The notes under the pieces were generated by a model, which ran no database searches, had not been told where the DNA came from, and worked only from the letters and a program-made list of their open reading frames with translations. Made by a program: the position numbers and the translations under genes. A stretch of 64,000 bases of DNA from Schlesneria paludicola DSM 18645 (lineage in GTDB: Bacteria > Planctomycetota > Planctomycetia > Planctomycetales > Planctomycetaceae): NCBI RefSeq assembly GCF_000255655.1, contig NZ_JH636435.1:239859-303858 (forward strand), read 5' to 3'. This document shows positions 55,210 through 63,582 of this stretch, one piece after another (the stretch's first letter is position 1; each line of letters starts with the position of its first letter).

Positions 55210-55689
55210 ATGGTGACACTCAGAGACCTTACGCGAGACAATTGGGTTGAGTGCGCTCGCTTGGCCCTGGATGAGAACCAGCAAGGCAATCTTGCGAGTA
55301 ACATCGAGACAATTGCTGAATCCAAGTTCGAAGAGCATCATCGATTGAGGGCGATCTATCATGGCGACCGGTTGGTCGGATTGCTCGCTTACACTCGCGA
55401 AGATGACCCACCCGATGAAGAACTGTTTTGGATATTCCGGCTGATGGTCGACAAGGATTATCAGAGACAGGGAATCGGTTTGGCCGCGATGCAATTAGCA
55501 ATCGGAGAAATTGCGGAATTGGGAGCATCTCGAATCAGAACGATGCACAAACCAACCAATCGGGCAGCGGCATCACTGTATAGGAATCTTGGCTTCAGAG
55601 AGATTGGCTTTCTTGATGATGGGGATGTCTTGCTCGAAATGAGACTTACTCCAACCCGATACGATTGCGTCGATGAAGCTTCTGACTGA
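55210..55689 (+). CDS. GNAT-family acetyltransferase (PaiA/diamine type)
   Basis: A 159-residue N-acetyltransferase. The opening 'LRDLTRDNWVECARLALDENQQGNLASNIETIAES', the central 'RLVGLLAYTRE' and 'FWIFRLMVDKDYQRQGIGLAAMQLAI' with the acetyl-CoA-binding (Q/R)xxGxG/A motif 'QRQGIG', and the late 'NRAAASLYRNLGFREIG' are typical of the SpeG/PaiA/BltD-like branch, which acetylates polyamines or small amines. The ATG at 55210 is preferred because homology starts there, though no good ribosome-binding site is visible; an ATG 16 codons earlier is possible. Confidence 0.82.
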   Translation: MVTLRDLTRDNWVECARLALDENQQGNLASNIETIAESKFEEHHRLRAIYHGDRLVGLLAYTREDDPPDEELFWIFRLMVDKDYQRQGIGLAAMQLAIGEIAELGASRIRTMHKPTNRAAASLYRNLGFREIGFLDDGDVLLEMRLTPTRYDCVDEASD

Positions 55690-55843
55690 CGAACTACTTG
55701 TGCGAATCGCCGTCGTCACGCTTCCAAAGTCATTGAAATTCGGCCTTGTCGTCGCAACATGTCTCTGGTTGCTTTGCATAATCATTCGCAATTATCTGAG
55801 GGCATCACACTTATTCTTGCCCGGCGCGACCGTTCCCGCGTGA
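55673..55843 (+). CDS. Possible 56-residue membrane peptide
   Basis: A short plus-strand frame starting with ATG at 55673 inside the end of the acetyltransferase gene. It encodes one hydrophobic segment (FGLVVATCLWLLCIIIRNYL) followed by a short polar tail, ending with TGA at 55841-55843. There is no family match or clear ribosome-binding site. It could be a small membrane protein coupled to the acetyltransferase or chance. Confidence 0.25.
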   Translation: MKLLTDELLVRIAVVTLPKSLKFGLVVATCLWLLCIIIRNYLRASHLFLPGATVPA

Positions 55844-56218
55844 CGCGGAGGTGGCGTCATTTGTTCCGGATTGTCAAAGAACTGCAAATCGATTGATTCG
55901 GTCTGCGGCGATCAGCTTCTCGTTTTTACTGGGGCACACTGCTTTACGGTGGTCTGCGAATCGGCGGATGCGCGGCGTTCCGGAATTTGCTGGACAGCCG
56001 GGCCAATGCCTCTGAAACGCGTAACCTGCGATCGCTGAAGTGCATGGGATTGGACACCGTCTGGACAAGAGCTGGCCAGTGGGCCAATCCGTGTTCGGTG
56101 CCGCCGAGATTCGTCTTACTTTGTGTCAGATCGCAAGCCACGAACGCCCCGGAAACACTCCGTCGCGCGGACGACTGCTGTGCCACGTCACGATCCGTGA
56201 TCTCGAATTCGTCTCGAC
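55844..56218. other. Intergenic stretch, no gene recognised
   Basis: About 375 bases between the acetyltransferase region and the AAA_25 ATPase gene. Both strands have short frames with no family features. Confidence 0.35.
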
Positions 56219-57448
56219 TCACGATTTACTGCCCTCTACGTTGACTGTCTTGGATGCTGCCGCGTTGGTGCCGTTGTCCACTGCTTGCTCACCCTCGGTT
56301 TCGTCATAGAGGAACCGATCGAGTGTCCAGGGAAGGTGCGGATGCACGACGTCATCGTCTCGCAACTTCCAGGCCCACGAGTTGGCTCCGGGAATTCGCC
56401 ACGAGATGCCTTTCAACCCACAGAACGCTCGTCGTAATGTTCTCTCACCAAGCCCCACAAAGTCTGCTGCGGCCTTCACGTGCTTGAATTCGTGTGTATC
56501 CGTGTGCATGAAATCGCGCAGCCAGCACATGGCCCGCGCCAACTCACTGAATTCCTGATCGAATAATGGGCGTCGTGCCCTCTCGCGTACCTCTACTTGG
56601 AAACGTTCGGCAGTCATCCAGATCGGTCGGCAGTCCCACTGAGCGCGCCCCTCGTTGAGCACGAAGGATCTGGCGGGCGTTTTCGCAACCAGATTGGTTT
56701 TGACCGGTAACAGCAGTCTGCGCTCGGGACGATACGGGTCACTGTCGACCCACCAGACCGATTGGGCGATCGACTCCAGTGGAATCATTCGAAGATTCGC
56801 TTTCGATGGACAATTCACCACGAGCAAAATGGCGACTTGCGTTGCTGCCGCAATCCTGGCGAGTTCCTGCATCGTCGAGAGGAAGTTCGCCCGATCGGCT
56901 CGGTCGTTCAAGGGTTCCTGCAAAAACGGATCAACAACGATCAGTCGCAAGGACGATCCGGCTGCGTGTCGCCTTTCAATTTCCTGTTTCAGTAGCGGCA
57001 AATCTTCTTGCAGTTGGATCGGCCGACACTCGTCCTGAATGCAATCCTCTTCCTTCGCTCGAATCCCATGAATGACATGCATGCGTTGCATATCAGCCCC
57101 CGCCGCCATTAATCGCGGCCGAAGGACTTCCGCGATTTCATACTCGGGCGAGACGAACAGCACATCATGCGCGTCGCTGGTGGTGGCCGTCGGTTGTGTA
57201 TCCGGTTCTCGCACGGTCTTCCGATCACCCTGAGTTACCGCGGCGGCGACATCGATCGCCACGAACGACTTGCCGACTCCCGAAGGGCCGGCCAAAATCG
57301 AGACCATTCCCCGCGCCACCAGTTCGCCCCACAACCAGACAATCGGCCGAGCCTCAAGATCCCCCAGGCAACTGGCGACAAGACCTGCTTGCGGGCCGGG
57401 CATCAGGTCCGCGTTCGTCAATCGAACTGTACGTCCATGAGCTTTCAC
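56219..57448 (-). CDS. AAA_25 RecA-like ATPase (RepA-type)
   Basis: A 409-residue protein with a RecA-like fold: Walker A GPSGVGKS (54-61), 'DVLFVSPEYEIAEVLRPRL', and Walker B-like 'LRLIVVDPFLQ' followed by 'VAILLVVNCPSK'. This is the AAA_25/RepA-helicase-like class common on plasmids, phages and genomic islands. The C-terminal 130 residues form a helical part including 'KAAADFVGLGERTLRRAFCGLKGISWR', a helix-turn-helix-like segment. A GTG start is used. It stands alone, with no replication initiator or origin visible nearby, so it may be a relic of a mobile element or a primase/helicase accessory. Confidence 0.75.
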   Translation of the reverse strand: MKAHGRTVRLTNADLMPGPQAGLVASCLGDLEARPIVWLWGELVARGMVSILAGPSGVGKSFVAIDVAAAVTQGDRKTVREPDTQPTATTSDAHDVLFVSPEYEIAEVLRPRLMAAGADMQRMHVIHGIRAKEEDCIQDECRPIQLQEDLPLLKQEIERRHAAGSSLRLIVVDPFLQEPLNDRADRANFLSTMQELARIAAATQVAILLVVNCPSKANLRMIPLESIAQSVWWVDSDPYRPERRLLLPVKTNLVAKTPARSFVLNEGRAQWDCRPIWMTAERFQVEVRERARRPLFDQEFSELARAMCWLRDFMHTDTHEFKHVKAAADFVGLGERTLRRAFCGLKGISWRIPGANSWAWKLRDDDVVHPHLPWTLDRFLYDETEGEQAVDNGTNAAASKTVNVEGSKS

Positions 57449-58460
57449 GCTATCCGCGTCATCACCTCTTTTAGCGATTTGAACCTCCGCGTTCTTTTTC
57501 TTCGCCTTTCGGCAGCCGAGTTTTTAAACGCGCGTAGTGTGATCATCGGTCCGCAACCCGGCGACCCCAATCATCCAAACGTTTGGAAGATGACTTCAGT
57601 CCATTCGTCGAGTTCAGCGGCCTCGCAAGTCGACCGCTCGTTGAAAATCAGAATGCCCCCATTTGAGTCAGCCCTATTCCGATCAGGCAACGACGGTTAG
57701 TGCTGTACGTCGTGATCCGTACGGGGGGCGGTCAAGGATGACCGTTCCTACCGCAATAGCCAAATGCCTCATTTGGTTATCGCCAGGAGACTGCGAATCA
57801 GCTTGGGATTGAGGCGTCTTTGCGGCCGCGGGGTCGGCCTCGATTGCAGGACGACGAAGAGACGGGCTCGTAACGGAAATCAGGTCAGGAAAATGGGGGA
57901 GTGGAATACAGGAAGATCAAGACGGAACTACAAGACGAACAAGGGGACACAAGAAAGAAGAATTCGCAAAAGGGGTGACAAGACACCGTTAGAACTTTTT
58001 TGCCGAGGAGTCCAGCACCTGCAACACTCGACGCTCAAATATGGAAAGGAATTGCGTCGCTTTTGAGCTGATTTGTGTACGCTCTGAAGACTCAACCTGA
58101 CTTGGATCGTACGTACGACTGTCTCAGGACGGGGGGTAAGCGGATTGAGTCTTCACTGTTCACTTCCCAAAGCTTGAGCCATCGAAGTTTGAGTACAGTT
58201 GACGGTGGTGACGGCGGGGCTTTCCCGCGATACGTTCATCAAATACTGGTATGCAATTCTGGCGCCGACTTTCTCGATTTCTTCTGCTGTGAATCGTTTT
58301 TCAATATGTCCGCCGTGATCGCGCGGTAGTACCGAGATTCTGACTGGCCGCAACTCATTTGTATGATCTCGGTATTGCCCTTCGACGCCACGGAGAACGA
58401 TCGGAAAGTCACTCCTCAGTACGGGCATGGTCGACTGTATCGCAGACGTTGTCGCGAGAA
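57449..58460. other. Gene-poor stretch with repeat element copy B
   Basis: About 1 kb without a recognised gene apart from the DKTPLELF element at 57977. Weak frames at 57764-58066 and 58153-58428 are not supported by any family feature. Confidence 0.4.
57893..58066 (+). CDS. DKTPLELF element, copy B: possible small protein
   Basis: From ATG 57893 a 57-residue, strongly basic peptide is encoded. It ends with KRGDKTPLELFCRGVQHL and about 15 more residues. The block from GACAAGACACCGTTAGAA at 57977 through the TTTTT tract is identical to copy C at 60041, and similarity continues past the stop codon (CTGATTTGTGTAC versus CTGATCTGTCTAC). It could be a small conserved protein or part of a non-coding repeat; the preserved frame in three copies favours coding origin. 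Confidence 0.4.
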   Translation: MGEWNTGRSRRNYKTNKGTQERRIRKRGDKTPLELFCRGVQHLQHSTLKYGKELRRF

Positions 58461-58497
58461 AAAATAAGCCCGGTTAAAATTCAACCGGGCTTATTTT
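58461..58497. terminator. Strong rho-independent terminator
   Basis: AAAATAAGCCCGGTT (58461-58475) pairs perfectly over 15 bp with AACCGGGCTTATTTT (58483-58497), loop of seven, with a GC core and flanking A/T runs on both sides. It lies 17 bases after the stop of the sigma-factor partner gene (minus strand) and would work in both directions. Confidence 0.88.
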
Positions 58498-58514
58498 CAA
58501 GCAATACTCGACAG

Positions 58515-58979
58515 TCATTTCTGATCATTAGGTTCGGTAAAAATAAAGACTTTCCCCTCTGAGTTATCAGTGTTACCAGTCGGCCCGATATGAATTTCCG
58601 TCAGCGGTTTGTCGCTTGTGGTTACGATTCCCGTACCGTTTCCAAAATCAACGGTCGTCGTAAAAGTGTCGTCGTCGTTTTTGATGCTGTCGCCAGAAAC
58701 CTCGCCGTCTTCATCTGTCACTGTGCCGTCCTCTTCGACGAAAAAGCTAAAACCTTTCCAGATCGAGGGATTGACCGCAGCATATCCGGCGACACCCCCG
58801 CCTACGAGAATTCCCGTGACAATCAGTACTTTTGCGAGCATGTTTCGCTGTGCCGCACGTTGTCGCTCGACTTCCACCATCTGATTCTCCAAGTCTTGAA
58901 ATAATGAGTCGCGATGAGAGGTGCCGTGAACGCGCAGCGACTCCAGAGCGGTGTCCACGGGATCGGAAATTCGTGACAT
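58515..58979 (-). CDS. Membrane protein partner of the ECF sigma factor
   Basis: A 154-residue protein with a helical N-terminal region (about 1-45, coiled-coil-like 'DLENQMVEVERQRAAQRNML'), one membrane segment (KVLIVTGILVGGGVAGYAAV) and an acidic exported part with 'EEDGTVTDEDGEVSGD'. It follows the sigma gene by a few bases, with GAGGA overlapping the sigma stop and spaced well for the ATG at 58979. Position and topology suggest an anti-sigma factor, but no zinc-binding anti-sigma (ZAS) motif is present. Confidence 0.62.
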   Translation of the reverse strand: MSRISDPVDTALESLRVHGTSHRDSLFQDLENQMVEVERQRAAQRNMLAKVLIVTGILVGGGVAGYAAVNPSIWKGFSFFVEEDGTVTDEDGEVSGDSIKNDDDTFTTTVDFGNGTGIVTTSDKPLTEIHIGPTGNTDNSEGKVFIFTEPNDQK

Positions 58980-58991
58980 GGCTTTCATTCC

Positions 58992-59576
58992 TCACAGTGG
59001 ATTGGGACGCCTCTCGCTCCTTCGTTCGGCAGACTCCAGTTCAGTGCGCAGCAATCCTCTTCCACGCGCAAGTCGAGATTTGATTGTTCCTTCGGCGAGA
59101 CTCAATATTTCGGCGATTTCCTCAATCGGTAACTCTTCGAGATAGTGCATCGACAGAACGGTCTGGTATTTGAGTGGTAGACGCAATAACAGAAGTCGCA
59201 CGTGATCGGCACTGTGGATGTCGACGTCATCAGGGATCGCCGGTTCTGTCGCGAATCCGATAAAACACATCACCCGACGGCGGCGCAGCCTCCGATTGAT
59301 TTCGTTCGTCGCCACGCGGTAGAGCCAGGCGATCAGGGGCTTATCATGCTGCTTGAACCGGCTGATGTTCTTCACCATCGCGAGAAACACAACTGCAACA
59401 ATGTCTTCGGCTTCAGCCATGTCCCCGACTCGGCGCTGCACATAGTTCAGGACTTGTTTGGCATGCCGCTGATACAACTCAGCAAGCGCCACCTTGTCGT
59501 GACGGGCTTGCTGAATCAATGCTCGCTCATCGACGACCGAGATCGTGTCGTGAGCGGCTGACTTAACTTCGGACAT
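58992..59576 (-). CDS. ECF-family RNA polymerase sigma factor
   Basis: A 194-residue ECF sigma factor. Region 2 is seen in 'ALAELYQRHAKQVLNYVQRRVGDMAEAEDIVAVVFLAMVKNISRF' with 'PLIAWLYRVATNEINRRLRRRR', and region 4 in 'LLLRLPLKYQTVLSMHYLEELPIEEIAEILSLAEGTIKSRLARGRGLLR', with the helix-turn-helix for the -35 element. The ATG at 59576 is chosen as the family start; an upstream in-frame ATG adds 22 unrelated residues. It is followed immediately by a membrane protein gene, the usual sigma/anti-sigma arrangement. Its target promoters are unknown. Confidence 0.88.
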   Translation of the reverse strand: MSEVKSAAHDTISVVDERALIQQARHDKVALAELYQRHAKQVLNYVQRRVGDMAEAEDIVAVVFLAMVKNISRFKQHDKPLIAWLYRVATNEINRRLRRRRVMCFIGFATEPAIPDDVDIHSADHVRLLLLRLPLKYQTVLSMHYLEELPIEEIAEILSLAEGTIKSRLARGRGLLRTELESAERRSERRPNPL

Positions 59577-60335
59577 CCAGAAAGTCCATGGTAGGTCGTT
59601 TGATCTTACGTGGTCAGGACAATAGCACGTTTGTCGTTTCACGAGAGATCATGCGCACCGACGCGATCAGGTTCCCAAAACAATCGCAAATCGCGTCATT
59701 TTTTGGGAATAAACGCCAATCGAACGCAACTCAAAAGCCAGACGATGGGCTTGATGGCCATTTCATTGCCTAGAGGCGATCAATTGACTGGCTCCGTGCC
59801 GAAAAACGATCGTTTTTTGGCATTCGTTGAGTCCCGCGAAAGTGGCGACGGGATTTGAACTCGGTAACTCACGTGGCGAGAATGCGTTGTGGGGAACCAA
59901 GTTTTAATGAATCCTTTTTCGACTCACACATTGAACCGGCGAGGTACATTCTGTCCTCGGACGCAAACCATGGGTTGCAAATAAAAAACGGCATTTCATC
60001 AAACACGATCGAAGAGCCGCTGATCACTCACAGTCGGGATGACAAGACACCGTTAGAACTTTTTGTTCGAGGTTCCGGCCAATTGTATATGCTCAACATC
60101 AGTATACAGAAAGAAATTGAGGCGATTATCGGCTGATCTGTCTACTCTAAGTCGGTCAATTTTTCTGCCTCGGCAGCATTCAACTTCGTGGATGCCGAAT
60201 CACTTCCCAAATCATACAAAGTTTCGCCTTTTCTACTGTTTCCGTTCTCTTGAAAGTCGGGTGACCTCGCGAATGCATTCGGTCTTCCGAGAACCACTTG
60301 GGGGAATGGCAGGGAAATTTCACAGTCTGTGCTGA
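59577..60335. other. Gene-poor stretch with repeat element copy C
   Basis: About 760 bases without a supported complete gene. It includes a DKTPLELF element copy at 60041-60136. Promoters for the sigma operon should lie at its left end. Confidence 0.4.
60035..60155 (+). repeat. DKTPLELF element, copy C
   Basis: The plus frame reads SRDDKTPLELFVRGSGQL and runs 32 codons from the Asp to a TGA at 60134-60136. Twenty-four bases from 60041 are identical to copy B. No convincing start codon precedes it, suggesting a truncated or decayed copy. Confidence 0.5.
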
Positions 60336-61715
60336 TCAGTCCTTGATAAAGTCCTCAGCAAGAGTCTTTCCGTTTTCATCAATGACCCTGATGCGAATAT
60401 TCTCGGACGGGAGCCAAAGCGTAGGAACGGCGTCATCGGCAGTATAGGCCATTTGATCAACCGGAACCGCATCTGGACTAATCTCATCCTGGTAGAACGC
60501 TTGAACCAAGAAAAACTCGCCTGGCGAGGGATGCCCGTGAAAATTCACTAGGTATGGTTTGCGTTTTCCACCCATGACCAACCACGACGGCCGGCCGTTC
60601 TCGTAACGGGAACGTGGGTGAAAAACGACAAGATCGCTGGTCACGTCATAATTCCCCGACAGCTTGAACGGTTTTCCATCCTTCTTGTTATGAAGGATGA
60701 TCGGCGTCTCTTTGACGTAACCCTTTTCCAAGGCTAGGTGATATTCATGTCGTTCTTTTTTGACTGTGCCGCGTTCCGTCATCATTGTCTGGTCAATCGA
60801 AAGTGGTTCGATACCCGTAAGCGACTGAAACACGAGTGCCATGAACCGAACGTCCGCTTTCTTACCGTCGATTTCCCAGGTGGCACTGTTTTTGCCGATG
60901 TGTGAATAGCCCGCGTGCACCAGAATTTTTCCTTTTGGATCTTTGGAAAGAATTCGTTCTTTAAGGTTCTTTGCTTGTCCTTCCTCACGACGGTTCTGAC
61001 TCACAATCGGATCGTCAGTCAGTTCAGTTGAGATCTCCGATTCGTATTCATATGGAACGACTTCGTAGCCGATTCTCAGTGCGATTCGAACCAAGTCTGC
61101 AAGCAGTGGTTCACGAACGTAGTAGCCTGTTTTAAGAGTGGGATAGACTCGGTTCGTTAACTCGACGTCCTTAACCGTTAGCGCTTCGGCAGCAAAGTAG
61201 CGAAAACCCTTTTTGTACAAGTCATCGAGTAGCCCAATTGTCCAGGCACGGTGCATCGGAACATGATGAGCTTCGTTGACCATGATCACCTGGTACTGAT
61301 CGGCAAGATCGAGAACCGCAGTGGTGGCATCAATCGGCACGTAATCGTCAATTTGAAATGACGCATCGCGTCCAGGCGACGATCCCATCGTCTTGTCAAA
61401 CTCCTTAAAGGCATCCTGGTGACGACCGACATACGAGTACTGGGCGGCCATGTGCTGCGACAGACTGCTTTTCCACATGTCGTGATGTTCGAACCTCGCT
61501 GCTTCCAGCTGTATTTGCTTAAGGTCTGACAAATAGGTTGTGTTTGTGCTCTTTTCACTCGGGAGGACAGGCTCAATCGATGCTTTTGGCTCATCACCGA
61601 GAATCAGAAAATCACAGTTAAAAGTCCCCAAAAGGCACGCCGCAGAGGTCAATCCGCCGACCAGCGTTCCTTTAACTGCGGCTACTCGCAGTGCACGCAA
61701 CGGATTCAAACGCAT
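60336..61715 (-). CDS. Exported EreA/ChaN-like protein (tentative)
   Basis: A 459-residue protein with an N-terminal membrane/signal segment (about 12-38). Residues about 140-200 read 'YQVIMVNEAHHVPMHRAWTIGLLDDLYKKGFRYFAAEAL', resembling the erythromycin-esterase/ChaN (Tiki) fold in which Glu148 and His150/His151 would sit at the active site. 'GKILVHAGYSHIG' later supplies another histidine pair typical of that fold. The C-terminal part ('YLVNFHGHPSPGEFFLVQAF') is unrelated to either. GAGGAG precedes the ATG. It may be a haem-binding or hydrolase-like exported protein; the fold assignment is tentative. Confidence 0.55.
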   Translation of the reverse strand: MRLNPLRALRVAAVKGTLVGGLTSAACLLGTFNCDFLILGDEPKASIEPVLPSEKSTNTTYLSDLKQIQLEAARFEHHDMWKSSLSQHMAAQYSYVGRHQDAFKEFDKTMGSSPGRDASFQIDDYVPIDATTAVLDLADQYQVIMVNEAHHVPMHRAWTIGLLDDLYKKGFRYFAAEALTVKDVELTNRVYPTLKTGYYVREPLLADLVRIALRIGYEVVPYEYESEISTELTDDPIVSQNRREEGQAKNLKERILSKDPKGKILVHAGYSHIGKNSATWEIDGKKADVRFMALVFQSLTGIEPLSIDQTMMTERGTVKKERHEYHLALEKGYVKETPIILHNKKDGKPFKLSGNYDVTSDLVVFHPRSRYENGRPSWLVMGGKRKPYLVNFHGHPSPGEFFLVQAFYQDEISPDAVPVDQMAYTADDAVPTLWLPSENIRIRVIDENGKTLAEDFIKD

Positions 61716-61965
61716 GAGCGACTCCTCGAGCTTTCATATTAGAGAGTTTGGATGCCTCGTAGACGGAAGCAGTCTAGACAGAAGATGCGTAGCAGTCATC
61801 CCTTAGGTACTGTTTGAACTGCGCAACAACTTGATTTCATTTGCCTTTACGTTAGATCCCAAAAACAACCCTCGCCAATCAGCCGGACATTTGAATCTCA
61901 CCTTTGCGGTACAGAAACATGCGTTTTTTAAGCAGAACAGCCCTTCGACGAGGTTGTTGGGAAAA
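61716..61965. other. Intergenic stretch, no gene recognised
   Basis: About 250 bases upstream of the EreA/ChaN-like gene, up to the left inverted repeat of the first REP-associated transposase element. Nothing defensible was seen. Confidence 0.35.
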
Positions 61966-62738
61966 CAAAGGGGTCAGGACTCATTGAATTCTGTTTGACG
62001 GGCTATTATCTTCTCTTTCATGCCACAACCACCCCGCGCCGATGAAGCTGCCGGACTGTACCATGCCTTGAACCGAGGCAATGGACGGCAGGAGATTTTC
62101 CATAAATCCGAGGACTTTGCCGCATTTGAGCGAGTTCTTGCGGAAGGGTTAGCTTCTTATGATGTCACGCTCTTTTGCTTCCAACTCATGCCCAATCATT
62201 GGCATCTTGTCCTGCGTCCGAACGCTGATGGTGAGCTAAGTCGGTTCATGCGCTGGATCACCGCGACGCACACGATGCGTTACCGGGCTCATGACCGCAC
62301 CTCGGGCGAAGGGCATGTTTACCAGGGACGATTTAAAAGCTTTCCAATTCAGGATGATGCGCATTTTCTGACTGTTTGCCGTTACGTCGAGCGGAATGCT
62401 GTTCGAGCCGGGCTAGTCAAGCAGGCGGAGGACTGGAGATGGGGTTCACTTTGGCGATGGATGCAACCGGCTGACCCCGATCCGGCATTGTTGTCGCCGT
62501 GGCCAATCCCTCGGTCACCCAATTGGGTCCATCGGGTCAACGAGCCTTTGACGGAGCAGGAACTTTCTGCCATCCGCAAATCCGCTCAGAAAGGCTGCCC
62601 ACACGGATCGCTCGAATGGATCGAACAGGCCGCCGCACGGCTGGGTTTGGCCTCGACGCTCAGAAATCGAGGTCGCCAAAGAATCCACTTTCCAGAAATC
62701 GACGACCAAAACACCAACATTGAGTCCTGACCCCTTTG
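61966..62738 (+). mobile_element. REP-associated transposase element, copy 1, with 18-bp inverted repeats
   Basis: The element is bounded by CAAAGGGGTCAGGACTCA at 61966-61983 and its exact reverse complement at 62721-62738, which overlaps the transposase stop codon. Between them is a single Y1-type transposase gene. The left repeat with its following 37 bases recurs before copy 2 at 63583. Confidence 0.85.
62020..62730 (+). CDS. REP-associated tyrosine transposase (Y1_Tnp), copy 1
   Basis: A 236-residue TnpA-REP protein. The HUH motif is H60-W-H62 in 'QLMPNHWHLVLRP', and the catalytic tyrosine is Y122 in 'VCRYVERNAVRAGLV'. 'GHVYQGRFKSFPIQ' is the family signature. These single-strand endonucleases move short REP palindromes. 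It is about 99 percent identical to copy 2 over the shared 364 bases (Gln3/Arg3, and Asp92/Tyr, Glu97/Gln in this numbering). It looks intact and probably active or recently so. Confidence 0.92.
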   Translation: MPQPPRADEAAGLYHALNRGNGRQEIFHKSEDFAAFERVLAEGLASYDVTLFCFQLMPNHWHLVLRPNADGELSRFMRWITATHTMRYRAHDRTSGEGHVYQGRFKSFPIQDDAHFLTVCRYVERNAVRAGLVKQAEDWRWGSLWRWMQPADPDPALLSPWPIPRSPNWVHRVNEPLTEQELSAIRKSAQKGCPHGSLEWIEQAAARLGLASTLRNRGRQRIHFPEIDDQNTNIES

Positions 62739-62887
62739 AGTTGCCCAAGCGGTGAACCCGTCCCCAAATTTGATGCAGCAATAAAATTCTTTGGTGAACA
62801 GTTCGGCTTTTCGACAAAAAGATGAGTGGTTTGACGGTCGAAATGATCTTTGGATGTGCCGCCATGCGACCATCAAGACGATGCCTA
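62739..62887. other. Short spacer
   Basis: Spacer between the first transposase element and the lipoprotein gene. No feature seen. Confidence 0.35.
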
Positions 62888-63355
62888 CTATGGTTCAGGC
62901 TGGTCTGAATCATTCTGTTTGGAGTCTGGAGCAACTTTTGGTCGCCGCTGCGGTTCGAGCGGGACTAAACCTAAATCGTCCCGGTGAATCGACGGAACGA
63001 GTTCGTTTGTAGACTCATCGTCGGAATTGTGTTGCTTTTTCCAGAGCTTGTGAATGTCATACGGTAGAAGCAATGTATCCACGGCAACTGCCAGCGGGAA
63101 GTCGATAATCGCCACAGGGGCGAACAGATAGACTAGACCATCTTGTGCATCTGGGCTAAAGGTTGGGTCGAGCGATGACCTGAATGGCATGGCTGCTGCA
63201 TAACAAACAGTGCCAACGTCATTGGTAGTGGCCGGATAAATCGCACATCGGTTATCATACGCACCCGTGCGAACGCCAATGCTTGCACAACTGACATTCC
63301 AGAAGAGCAGCGAGGTCGCCAGAGGAATCGTAATCAATCGAGTAGAGAAACGCAT
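62888..63355 (-). CDS. YceK/YidQ-type lipoprotein
   Basis: A 155-residue protein with a lipoprotein signal (hydrophobic core then VSCAS, Cys23 as the lipidated residue). The family pattern is present: 'IGVRTGAY' near the N-terminus, a 'YPAT' segment and 'IDFPLAVAVDTLLLPYDI' in the centre. YceK/YidQ-like lipoproteins are small envelope proteins of unknown role. The C-terminal 45 residues are polar and Pro/Asp-rich, longer than in the enterobacterial members. The gene lies between two transposase copies, so it may be carried with them. Confidence 0.78.
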   Translation of the reverse strand: MRFSTRLITIPLATSLLFWNVSCASIGVRTGAYDNRCAIYPATTNDVGTVCYAAAMPFRSSLDPTFSPDAQDGLVYLFAPVAIIDFPLAVAVDTLLLPYDIHKLWKKQHNSDDESTNELVPSIHRDDLGLVPLEPQRRPKVAPDSKQNDSDQPEP

Positions 63356-63582
63356 CGCAGTCTCGTAGCAGCAATCTAAGTTTCAAGTCAACCCCAGTTC
63401 CGTTTCCACCTCAAACTCCCGCTGACACGAGCCACTGCCAATGTGATGCTCAAACACTTTTGAGATAGAAAGTGTAAACGGTCATCATGCAGCCAGTTTC
63501 AACACGCCGAGCGACGATTTTTAACGACTTACGGCGACCGAATACTGTAACGCATATGTTTTAATTCACCGCTTAGGTAAAA

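Noticed and set aside
57764..57892. Upstream extension of the copy B small frame
   Set aside because: No similarity to the other copies in this part, and a closer ATG at 57893 exists.
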